From an uncultured Collinsella sp. (GTDB lineage: Bacteria; Actinomycetota; Coriobacteriia; Coriobacteriales; Coriobacteriaceae): a stretch of DNA of 64,000 bases. Numbering within the stretch: the stretch's first letter is position 1; the number at the start of each line of letters is the position of its first letter. Position numbers and translations under genes: made by a program. A model generated the notes under the pieces. It worked only from the letters and a program-made list of their open reading frames with translations, was not told the DNA's origin and did not search any database. Where the stretch lies: NCBI GenBank assembly GCA_900758475.1, contig CAAERQ010000013.1, positions 51,425-115,424 on the forward strand, written 5' to 3'. Positions 58,185 to 64,000 of this stretch are shown piece by piece.

Positions 58185-58301
58185 GTGCATTACCTCCTGT
58201 GGTTAAACGGGCGTGAGCCCTCCCACATCGTATCGTGTGCCCTATTGCACACATATAACGGGCGCCTCGGACGGGGCACCCGTCATTACCTAAAGAAATC
58301 G

Positions 58302-58730
58302 CTACTCAGCGATGGTGACGCCCATGGAGCGGGCGGTACCGGCGATGATCTTCTTGGCGGCGTCAATGTCGTTGGCATTGAGGTCCGGCATCTTGATCTC
58401 GGCGATCTTGGTGAGCTGCTCCTGGGAGAGCTGACCAACCTTGTCGGCCTGCGGCTTAGCGGAACCAGACTTGAGGTTCAGCTCCTTCTTGATGAGGTGA
58501 GCGGCCGGCGGGGTCTTGGTGATGAAGGAGAAGGACTTATCCTCGTAGACAGAGATCTCAACGGGGATGATGTCGCCCTTCTTGTCCTGCGTCTCGGCGT
58601 TAAAGGCCTGGCAGAACTGCATGATGTTCACGCCAGCAGCGCCCAGGGCGGGGCCGACGGGAGGAGCGGGGTTAGCTGCACCAGCAGGAATCTGGAGCTT
58701 AATGACGTTGGCAACCTTCTTCTCAGCCAT
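58302..58730 (-). CDS. rplK: 50S ribosomal protein L11
   Basis: L11 binds the GTPase-associated region of 23S rRNA and is needed for stringent response signalling. The 142-residue protein starts MAEKKVANVIKLQIPAGAAN and has PVGPALGAAGVNIMQFCQAF. The ATG at 58728-58730 is preferred over one two codons upstream because of AAAGGA spacing. Confidence 0.97.
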   Translation of the reverse strand: MAEKKVANVIKLQIPAGAANPAPPVGPALGAAGVNIMQFCQAFNAETQDKKGDIIPVEISVYEDKSFSFITKTPPAAHLIKKELNLKSGSAKPQADKVGQLSQEQLTKIAEIKMPDLNANDIDAAKKIIAGTARSMGVTIAE

Positions 58731-58850
58731 GGTCATTCCTTTCGAATCACGAGTGTGAAGTACTTGCTATATCGTAAGCACGCACGTGTTAGAAGCACTC
58801 CTGAGATGAGCAGTCACAGAAGAAGCACGCTCGCGCGAACGGACGAAAAC

Positions 58851-59387
58851 TTAAGCGATGACAGCGACCTGGTTAAAGTCGAGCTCGACCGGCGTCTCGC
58901 GGCCAAAGATCATCAGCGTGACCTTAAGCTTGCCAGCCTCGGTGTTAACCTCGGAGACCTTGCCATCAAAGTCGGTAAGCGGACCATCGGTGACGCGGAC
59001 GGACGTACCGACCTCAATATCAACCGAGGTGCGCTTGGGCGAATCGCCCTTACCGGGACGACGAGTCATCTTGTTGTACTCGTCGCGGGAAAGCGGAGCG
59101 GGCTTGCCGTTGCCGCCCAGGAAACCGGTGACGCCGGGCGTGTTACGAACACACGTCCAAGCATCGTCATCCATCTCCATGCGAACCAGGACATAACCCG
59201 GGAAGATCTTGGAATCCTTGGTCTCGCGCTTGCCACCCTCTTTAATCTCGGTGACGCGCTCCATAGGAATCTCGATATCAAAGATACGGTCCTGCATGCC
59301 CATAGTCTCGATGCGATGCTCGAGATCAGACTTAACACGGTTCTCGTATCCAGAGTAAGTGTGAACGACGTACCAACGCTTAGACAT
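58851..59387 (-). CDS. nusG: Transcription termination/antitermination factor NusG
   Basis: Couples RNA polymerase to the ribosome or Rho. The 178-residue protein has the NGN domain starting RWYVVHTYSGYENRVKSDLE with FPGYVLVRMEM, and a C-terminal KOW domain containing GTSVRVTDGPLTDFDGKVSE. It starts 4 bp after secE. Confidence 0.97.
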   Translation of the reverse strand: MSKRWYVVHTYSGYENRVKSDLEHRIETMGMQDRIFDIEIPMERVTEIKEGGKRETKDSKIFPGYVLVRMEMDDDAWTCVRNTPGVTGFLGGNGKPAPLSRDEYNKMTRRPGKGDSPKRTSVDIEVGTSVRVTDGPLTDFDGKVSEVNTEAGKLKVTLMIFGRETPVELDFNQVAVIA

Positions 59388-59390
59388 GGT

Positions 59391-59729
59391 TTAGCCCCTC
59401 AATCCAGAGAACAGAGCAAGAGCCTCGCCAAAGCCAGCATCGAGCAGAGCGATGACGACGCCGACGACGATCAGAGAAGCGCAAACGACGACCGAGTAGT
59501 TCACGAGCTCCTTCTTATCGGGCCACGTGACACGCTTCATTTCGGATTTGACCGAAGTGAAATACTTCTTGGTGCGGGCGAAGAAACCAGGCTTCTCGTT
59601 CTTCTTGGACTTCGCAGCCTTCTCGTTCTTCTTGGCAACGGCCTTCTTGGCCTCAACCTTGGAGTTGGCGGCAGCGTTGTTGGCAGGCGCCTGCTGCTGA
59701 GCCTTCTTCTTGTTCTTCTTGTTGGCCAT
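59391..59729 (-). CDS. secE: Preprotein translocase subunit SecE
   Basis: Clamps SecY in the protein-export channel. The 112-residue protein has a Lys/Ala-rich N-terminal extension (about residues 1-50) followed by the core FFARTKKYFTSVKSEMKRVT, WPDKKELVNYSVVVCASLIV and a single membrane span (about residues 78-98). The actinobacterial form is usual; the extension is low-complexity. Confidence 0.94.
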   Translation of the reverse strand: MANKKNKKKAQQQAPANNAAANSKVEAKKAVAKKNEKAAKSKKNEKPGFFARTKKYFTSVKSEMKRVTWPDKKELVNYSVVVCASLIVVGVVIALLDAGFGEALALFSGLRG

Positions 59730-59768
59730 TTGGGTTACCTCCGCGCAATGCGCTTATACATGAGTAAA

Positions 59769-59796
59769 CCGTAAGCCCCCAATTGGGAGCTTACGG
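59769..59796 (-). promoter_or_regulatory. Stem-loop between tRNA-Trp and secE
   Basis: CCGTAAGC pairs with GCTTACGG around CCCCAATTGGGA, itself a small stem. The minus strand continues into TTTACTC only, so it may be a partial terminator or a processing signal after the tRNA. Confidence 0.55.
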
Positions 59797-59805
59797 AATA
59801 ATGAC

Positions 59806-59881
59806 TGGCACGCCAGGAAGGACTCGAACCCTCAACACTCGGTTTTGGAGACCGATGCTCTACCAATTGAACTACTGGCGT
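59806..59881 (-). tRNA. tRNA-Trp (CCA)
   Basis: The minus strand folds as a cloverleaf: acceptor ACGCCAG with CTGGCGT, anticodon stem CGGTC with ACCG flanking loop CTCCAAA, and T arm GAGGGTTCGAGTCCTTC. The anticodon CCA reads UGG. The 3' CCA is encoded. It lies between rpmG and secE. Confidence 0.95.
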
Positions 59882-59894
59882 ATGTGACTAGAGA

Positions 59895-60044
59895 CTAGCG
59901 AGTCTCTTTGTGCAGCGTGTGGTGACGGCACCAGGGGCAATACTTCTTGATCTCCATACGATCAGGCATGGTCGACTTGTTCTTGGTGGTCGTATAGTTG
60001 CGGCGCTTGCACTCAGTGCACGCAAGAGTAACTAGAGTACGCAT
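59895..60044 (-). CDS. rpmG: 50S ribosomal protein L33
   Basis: A 49-residue protein reading MRTLVTLACTECKRRNYTTT, then KNKSTMPDRMEIKKYCPWCR and HHTLHKETR. The Cys pairs CTEC and CPWC show the zinc-binding form. It lies at the head of the rpmG-tRNA-Trp-secE-nusG-rplKA transcript, a common position for rpmG. Confidence 0.96.
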   Translation of the reverse strand: MRTLVTLACTECKRRNYTTTKNKSTMPDRMEIKKYCPWCRHHTLHKETR

Positions 60045-60089
60045 GTATCCTGAACCTTTCATTTCCGCCCCGTACGGGCACGAGTTGAT

Positions 60090-60119
60090 ACTTTATCAGC
60101 TCTACGTAAGTGCTGTCAA
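60090..60119 (-). promoter_or_regulatory. Promoter of the rpmG-secE-nusG-rplKA unit
   Basis: On the minus strand TTGACA (60114-60119) and TAAAGT (60090-60095) are 18 bp apart. The bases around the -35, GAGGTTTTCGTTGACAGC, are identical to those at the tRNA-Tyr promoter at 61945-61962, suggesting shared control of both stable-RNA and translation units. Confidence 0.75.
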
Positions 60120-60265
60120 CGAAAACCTCGAATCAATTGGTTCTCGGTGAACCCATTCATATTTGGAACACATCAATGGAGCCAACGAGATCTAATCGAC
60201 GGTGCACCCAGGACCATTATCGATCCTCTCGACACCAGCAACGGCTCAATATCCATTGCAGAAAA

Positions 60266-60295
60266 GAACCCGGCACCCATATAAGTGCCGGGTTC
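60266..60295 (-). terminator. tuf terminator
   Basis: GAACCCGGCAC pairs with GTGCCGGGTTC around CCATATAA and the minus strand continues TTTTCTG. It lies 29 bp past the tuf stop and upstream of the rpmG promoter. The segment 60120-60265 has no other feature. Confidence 0.88.
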
Positions 60296-60323
60296 TCTAA
60301 GTCAGCTATATCAAAGAGCTAAT

Positions 60324-61514
60324 TTACTCAATGATCGTGGAGACGATGCCCGAACCGACGGTGTGGCCGCCCTCGCGGATAGCGAAGCGCAGGCCCTCCT
60401 CCATGGCGATCGGGTGGATGAGGTCGCCCTCGATGGTGATGTGGTCACCAGGCATAGCCATCTCGGTGCCCTCGGGGAGCTTGACCGTACCGGTAACGTC
60501 GGTGGTACGGAAGTAGAACTGAGGACGATAACCATCGAAGAACGGGGTGTGACGGCCGCCCTCCTCCTTGGTCAGAACGTAGATCTCGCCGGTGAACTTG
60601 GTGTGCGGGGTAACCGAACCGGGCTTGCAGAGAACCTGGCCGCGCTCGATGTCCTCGCGCTTGATGCCGCGGAGCAGCAGACCGACGTTGTCGCCAGCCT
60701 CGCAGAAGTCCATGGACTTACGGAACATCTCGATACCGGTAACGACGGTGTTCTGGGTATCCTTGATGCCGACGATCTCGACGGGCTCGTTGAGCTTGAG
60801 CTCACCGCGCTCGACACGGCCGGTAGCAACGGTACCACGGCCGGAGATGGTCATAACGTCCTCAACGGCCATCAGGAACGGGAGGTCGTTGTTACGAGCA
60901 GGCGTCGGGATGTACTCGTCGACAGCCTTCATGAGCTCGCGGATGGCGTCCATCCACTTGGCGTCGCCCTCGAGAGCGCCCAGAGCGGAACCACGGATGA
61001 CGGGGATGTCGTCGCCGGGGAAATCGTACTCGGAGAGGAGCTCACGGGTCTCCATCTCGACGAGGTCGATGAGCTCGTCATCGTCGACCATGTCGCACTT
61101 GTTCAGGAAGACGACGATGTAAGGAACGCCGACCTGACGGGCGAGCAGGATGTGCTCGCGGGTCTGAGCCATGGGGCCGTCGGTAGCGGCGATGACCAGG
61201 ATAGCGCCGTCCATCTGAGCAGCACCGGAGATCATGTTCTTGACGTAGTCAGCGTGGCCCGGGCAGTCAACGTGAGCGTAGTGACGGGCAGCAGTCTCGT
61301 ACTCGACGTGGGAGACGGAGATCGTAATGCCGCGCTCGCGCTCCTCGGGAGCCTTGTCGATGTTCTCGAACGCAGTGAAGTCAGCCTTGCAGCCCTCGGT
61401 CTCGGAGAGAACCTTGGTGATGGCAGCGGTCAGCGTGGTCTTGCCGTGGTCGACGTGACCAATGGTGCCGATGTTAACATGCGGCTTAGTGCGCTCAAAC
61501 TTCTCTTTGGCCAT
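60324..61514 (-). CDS. tuf: Translation elongation factor Tu
   Basis: Delivers aminoacyl-tRNA to the ribosome. The 396-residue GTPase has GHVDHGKTTLTAAI, DCPGHADYVKNMISGAAQMD and NKCDMVDDDE. Full length, with no kirromycin-type changes that I can judge by eye. It follows three tRNA genes; only this tuf copy is in the window and fusA has none beside it. Confidence 0.98.
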   Translation of the reverse strand: MAKEKFERTKPHVNIGTIGHVDHGKTTLTAAITKVLSETEGCKADFTAFENIDKAPEERERGITISVSHVEYETAARHYAHVDCPGHADYVKNMISGAAQMDGAILVIAATDGPMAQTREHILLARQVGVPYIVVFLNKCDMVDDDELIDLVEMETRELLSEYDFPGDDIPVIRGSALGALEGDAKWMDAIRELMKAVDEYIPTPARNNDLPFLMAVEDVMTISGRGTVATGRVERGELKLNEPVEIVGIKDTQNTVVTGIEMFRKSMDFCEAGDNVGLLLRGIKREDIERGQVLCKPGSVTPHTKFTGEIYVLTKEEGGRHTPFFDGYRPQFYFRTTDVTGTVKLPEGTEMAMPGDHITIEGDLIHPIAMEEGLRFAIREGGHTVGSGIVSTIIE

Positions 61515-61610
61515 AAAGCCCTCCTCTTAACAGGTCGTCCCCGGACGGGACTTTGCCTTTATACCATAGTGGCCTCTCAACATACTATTGAGAAGCCACC
61601 GTGTTACCTA

Positions 61611-61687
61611 TGGTAGCGGTGACTGGATTCGAACCAGTGACGCCACGGGTATGAACCGTGTGCTCTAACCAACTGAGCTACACCGCC
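61611..61687 (-). tRNA. tRNA-Met (CAT), elongator type
   Basis: The acceptor GGCGGTG pairs with CACCGCT (one G-U pair), the anticodon loop is TTCATAC and the T arm is CTGGTTCGAATCCAG. Base pair 1-72 is not the C-A mismatch of initiators and the three G-C pairs of the initiator anticodon stem are absent, so it is the elongator. The 3' CCA is encoded. Confidence 0.93.
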
Positions 61688-61690
61688 GGA

Positions 61691-61766
61691 TGGAGCCTGC
61701 AACCAGACTTGAACTGGTGACCTCTTCGTTACCAACGAAGTGCTCTACCGACTGAGCTATACAGGC
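61691..61766 (-). tRNA. tRNA-Thr (GGT)
   Basis: The acceptor GCCTGTA pairs with TGCAGGC, the anticodon loop is TTGGTAA (GGT) and the T arm contains GGTTCAAGTC-like CAGTTCAAGTCTG. The CCA end is encoded. It is 3 bp from tRNA-Met and 10 bp from tRNA-Tyr. Confidence 0.94.
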
Positions 61767-61776
61767 ACTTGACGGG

Positions 61777-61858
61777 TGGGAGCTATAGGATTCGAACCTA
61801 TGTAGGCAGAGCCAACGGGTTTACAGCCCGTCCCCATTAACCACTCGGGCAAACTCCC
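61777..61858 (-). tRNA. tRNA-Tyr (GTA)
   Basis: The acceptor GGGAGTT pairs with AGCTCCC, the anticodon loop is CTGTAAA (GTA), and the long variable arm marks a class II tRNA. After the discriminator A the sequence reads CCC, so CCA is not encoded and must be added. It is the first gene after the promoter at 61921. Confidence 0.93.
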
Positions 61859-61920
61859 AATCGTTCAAGTATCCGCAGGTCCATTGGTCTTTTGGACCGC
61901 CGCCCCCGCGAACGAAGAAG

Positions 61921-61950
61921 ATAATACGATGCCACCTTGGGGGCTGTCAA
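61921..61950 (-). promoter_or_regulatory. Promoter of the tRNA-Tyr-Thr-Met-tuf unit
   Basis: On the minus strand TTGACA (61945-61950) and TATTAT (61921-61926) are 18 bp apart, about 60 bases before tRNA-Tyr. The upstream bases match those of the rpmG promoter exactly. Confidence 0.78.
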
Positions 61951-61961
61951 CGAAAACCTCT

Positions 61962-61987
61962 AGATACACGGTGCCGGGCGTATCTAT
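61962..61987. promoter_or_regulatory. Copy 3 of the 26-bp translation-operon motif
   Basis: It begins AGATACACGGTGCC and ends GGGCGTATCTAT and lies 11 bp upstream of the -35 box of the tRNA-tuf promoter, the place for an activator or UP-like element. It is nearly identical to copies at 5646 and 7511. Confidence 0.6.
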
Positions 61988-62149
61988 ATGCTTTTGACCT
62001 GCGGTTTTGCTGAGTTTGGATATGAAGGAAGGTGAATTTGCATATATCGATGACATTTCCCGAGGGAACACTTTGGCGTAGTGGAGTGAGCCTGCAGAAT
62101 ATTACTTCGATAACGACTCATTTGCACCTATATATAGGTTGAGATCGGG

Positions 62150-62279
62150 CTTCCCAGACAAAAGATTGCTCTTCCCAGGCAAAATCGAGCGTGGATAATC
62201 TCCCACTTTTGGCGTGCCATCGAGTCCAAAGTGGGAGATTATCCACGCTCAGCCTCCAGGCGGGAGATTTTCCACGCTC
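62150..62279. repeat. Palindrome with 23-bp perfect arms plus a half copy
   Basis: The arms 62187-62209 and 62228-62250 (GAGCGTGGATAATCTCCCAC at the outer end) pair at all 23 positions around 18 bases. A third partial copy, GGGAGATTTTCCACGCTC, lies at 62262-62279 in the orientation of the right arm. Two copies of CTTCCCAGRCAAAA precede at 62150-62184. No gene lies in 61988-62594. Confidence 0.75.
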
Positions 62280-62333
62280 GTATGTCCGGAAATCCTCGCT
62301 CAAACAGGATGACTGGGACCGGTCCGGCCTTTG

Positions 62334-62548
62334 TCTCGATCTGTAACATCTAGAGAATATTTTCTCCCCTATCTGTTACAGATTGAGATACTACGCAGTA
62401 GCCCCGACTTCCGTCTCATTCTGTAACAGTAAGAAAGGTTTTCAGCCTCTTCGTGTTACAGATCGAGATATTACCCGCCAACCCGTCTTAACATCTCAAT
62501 CTATAACAGCTTGAAGAGAAATACCGGTCTAGATGTTACAGATTGAGA
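62334..62548. repeat. Array of six 15-bp motifs in alternating orientation on a 40-bp grid
   Basis: The motif TCTCAATCTGTAACA (one or two changes per copy) occurs forward at 62334, 62414 and 62494 and reversed at 62374, 62454 and 62534. Every interval is exactly 40 bp, leaving five 25-nt spacers that share no sequence. Adjacent copies can pair into a chain of hairpins. The layout is BIME-like, with more regular phasing. No CRISPR-type gene is near. Confidence 0.88.
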
Positions 62549-62594
62549 TTGAATCGTTTGGGCCGAATGTCCCCAAGATATTGGCTGGAGGTCA

Positions 62595-63935
62595 CTAGAA
62601 CTCAATCTCGTCAAAGTCAAAAGCTTTCAAAGTGAGTCCAACGAGCTTGTCTGTGCGCTCCTGAATCTGCTCGCTGGTCCAGGTATCCGTGTTTACCAAC
62701 TCGTCGTTCAGGTTCAACCCGTTGCGGTATCCGACGTTCGCCCCGTTCGCATCCTTGCGGTCTCGCTTGGTCACAAAGGGCATGTTGCTCAGCTTTGAGT
62801 TATATCCGGTGATAGTCAGATTTCCAAGCGTATGAACCTGCTTCTCCTGCACCTCAATCGCCCTGGAAACGTCGCCGTCCGCAACCATCTTCACCCATTC
62901 GTCGGGAATGTTCTTACCTTGGGGAAAGATGTGCTCGATTGTCCAAACGTAGTTTCCGGAGTCATATCGATCCCAAAGTGGCTTCATCTCCTTCGTAACG
63001 CTCGGTGATGCAATAACGGTCAGGATGTAGCGCGTCATATCGGGATTGACATCGTAAATCGGCCCTTCAAGACGTTCTTTGAAGGAAGCGTCACTGGCAG
63101 ACACGTCGACGAGGCGCTTCTTGATGTATTCCGCGGCCGCAATGCCCTTGAGACCCTCGCTTTCGAGGCTCTCGCAAATACTGATGAAGAGCCTCTCCAG
63201 GTCACGCGTGGGAGGCGTATCGGTAAGGTTGCGTCGGACAAAGAAGCAGACAAGGAGCTTAACAAGAAGCGCGAGGGTTTCATCTTTTAGCTCCAACTGG
63301 TCCTGCTTCTTGAAAAGGAACAGCAGCATCAGGTAAGATGCGACGCCCTGCGCTCTCGAAAGCTCCAAAAGCTGATGCGAAAGCTCGGAATCCGGGCTCT
63401 CTTGATCGAGCCCAATGATCTTCGAGTAGAGTGCGGAATTCTCGGTCAGCTCGTCCAACACCTTAAGGGCGCCGTCATCGGCTTCCATCCGCTTCTCGTA
63501 GATTTTCAGAAGGTTGGAACGCGTGGCAACGGAACCGAGGGGGAGTTGGGAACCTGATTCGCCGATAAATGGCTTATTTACCTCCCGGCGGAAGGCATCG
63601 TAGTTCTGGCGGAAGAAGCGCTCCTGCGTCTTGTAGTCATCGCCGAGATTGCGGAGCACTTCCTGCCAGCGTTCAAAGTAATAGTCGAGCCGTCCGTCAT
63701 CCACCCCGGCAACCTTGCCGAGAAGCATGTTTTTGATGAGGTCAACGGCGCTCAAGGGGACACCGCGGTTGTTAAGGGACGCGAACAGGGTATAGGCGTC
63801 CGCATGGCTATCGACGGTAATCTGGACCACGACTGCGGAGCACACCAGCTTGCAGATATCAAGCAGGGCATGAACACATTCGATCCCGCTCCCGTCTTCA
63901 ACTTCCGAGGCTTCGGTAGTTTGTGTGACAAGGGG
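62595..63935 (-). pseudogene. 5'-truncated DUF262/DUF1524 (GmrSD-type) restriction protein
   Basis: The frame is open from a TAG at 63936-63938 to 62595, about 446 codons, with a GTG at 63843-63845 as the only plausible start (416 residues). It contains the end of DUF262 (FASLNNRGVPLSAVDLIKNM) and the DUF1524 HNH-like nuclease region (WTIEHIFPQGKNIPDEW, HTLGNLTITGYNSKLSN). The N-terminal DUF262 part with the nucleotide-cleaving DGQQR motif is missing, although open sequence upstream of the GTG still reads like the family (LLDICKLVCSAVVVQITVDS). Full proteins of this type are 550-700 residues and cut modified phage DNA. Confidence 0.8.
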
Positions 63936-63940
63936 CTAGC

Positions 63941-64000
63941 CTAGGCAGCAACGCTCTTCGCTCCCTTCACGCCCTTCTTCCTCGCCTTCACCGGGCGACC
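63941..64000 (-). CDS. C-terminal end of an unidentified gene (cut by the window edge)
   Basis: Minus-strand codons from the window edge read GRPVKARKKGVKGAKSVAA and a TAG at 63941-63943. The basic, Lys-rich tail is compatible with a nucleic-acid-binding protein such as a transposase or integrase end, but 19 codons cannot show that. Its stop lies 3 bp before the truncation point of the DUF262 remnant. Confidence 0.4.
   Translation of the reverse strand, partial: GRPVKARKKGVKGAKSVAA

Noticed and set aside
61611..61687. Initiator tRNA-fMet
   Set aside because: The 1-72 pair is G-U rather than the C-A mismatch, and the three consecutive G-C pairs of the initiator anticodon stem are absent.
62334..62548. 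CRISPR array interpretation of the 40-bp grid
   Set aside because: The repeat is only 15 bp and alternates orientation; no leader, no cas gene, and spacers of 25 nt are too short for usual arrays.
63845..63935. A sequencing frameshift as the cause of the short restriction gene
   Set aside because: The upstream reading frame stays family-like back to the TAG and then meets another gene's C-terminus in a different frame; a frameshift would leave the DUF262 N-terminus in another frame, which is not seen before the window edge.

Overview
The window looks like the chromosome of a Collinsella-type member of the Coriobacteriia (Actinobacteria). That is inferred from the high G+C content, the actinobacterial style of the RNA polymerase and ribosomal proteins, the FabK-type fatty-acid cluster and the style of the intergenic repeats; no 16S gene is present to confirm it. 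Most genes lie on the minus strand and many are core translation, transcription or lipid genes.

Layout. 5-1084: a Gfo/Idh/MocA oxidoreductase. 1538-7317: an S10-type ribosomal operon running rplC-rplD-rplW-rplB-rpsS-rplV-rpsC-rplP-rpmC-rpsQ-rplN-rplX, ending at a terminator instead of continuing into rplE. 7776-10962: histidine phosphatase, CDF metal exporter and an orphan PTS EIIC. 11003-20147: a complete type II fatty-acid operon (fabH-acpP-fabK-fabD-fabG-fabF-accB-fabZ-accC-accDA), with birA divergent at 20324. 21217-24629: rpsL-rpsG-fusA-rpsJ. 25154-26699: an ECF sigma factor and probable anti-sigma factor behind an ECF-type promoter. 26901-34874: rpoBC. 35162-37386: galU, then rplJL with an L10 leader. 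37891-45560: aminotransferase, an unrecognised protein, deoxyinosine/uracil-type glycosylase, GH13 amylase, MFS transporter and fused FeoAB. 46034-50370: esterase, EIIA, asnS and a WYL-like regulator. 50531-53426: a TrpX-type ABC transporter. 53704-57189: an MscS channel, then a ParB-like/BMP fusion with a metallophosphoesterase. 57477-61858: the ancestral tuf locus (tRNA-Tyr, -Thr, -Met, tuf, rpmG, tRNA-Trp, secE, nusG, rplK, rplA). 61859-64000: a repeat island, a 5'-truncated DUF262/DUF1524 restriction-type gene and the tail of another gene.

How the parts connect. BirA biotinylates AccB, the biotin carrier of the acetyl-CoA carboxylase (AccB, AccC, fused AccDA) that feeds malonyl-CoA to FabD and the FAS II enzymes. 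Two copies of one operator-like palindrome lie in the region shared by fabH and birA. The translation genes are split over five blocks whose internal order is ancestral but whose joins are broken (rpsJ away from rplC, rplX away from rplE, galU between rplL and rpoB).

The most unusual content is: (1) three long hairpin elements (134-141 bp) with unrelated but self-complementary arms around a shared covarying core, each just upstream of a ribosomal-protein operon; (2) an alpha-CTD-like helix-hairpin-helix domain at the C-terminus of RpoC that keeps the DNA-contact residues of the alpha CTD; (3) two arrays of 15-bp motifs in strictly alternating orientation with fixed spacing; (4) short palindromes with changing stems around a constant GGGACAG core; and (5) a cytoplasmic ParB-like/BMP fusion paired with a metallophosphoesterase. 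All assignments are by reading the sequence; no searches were run.
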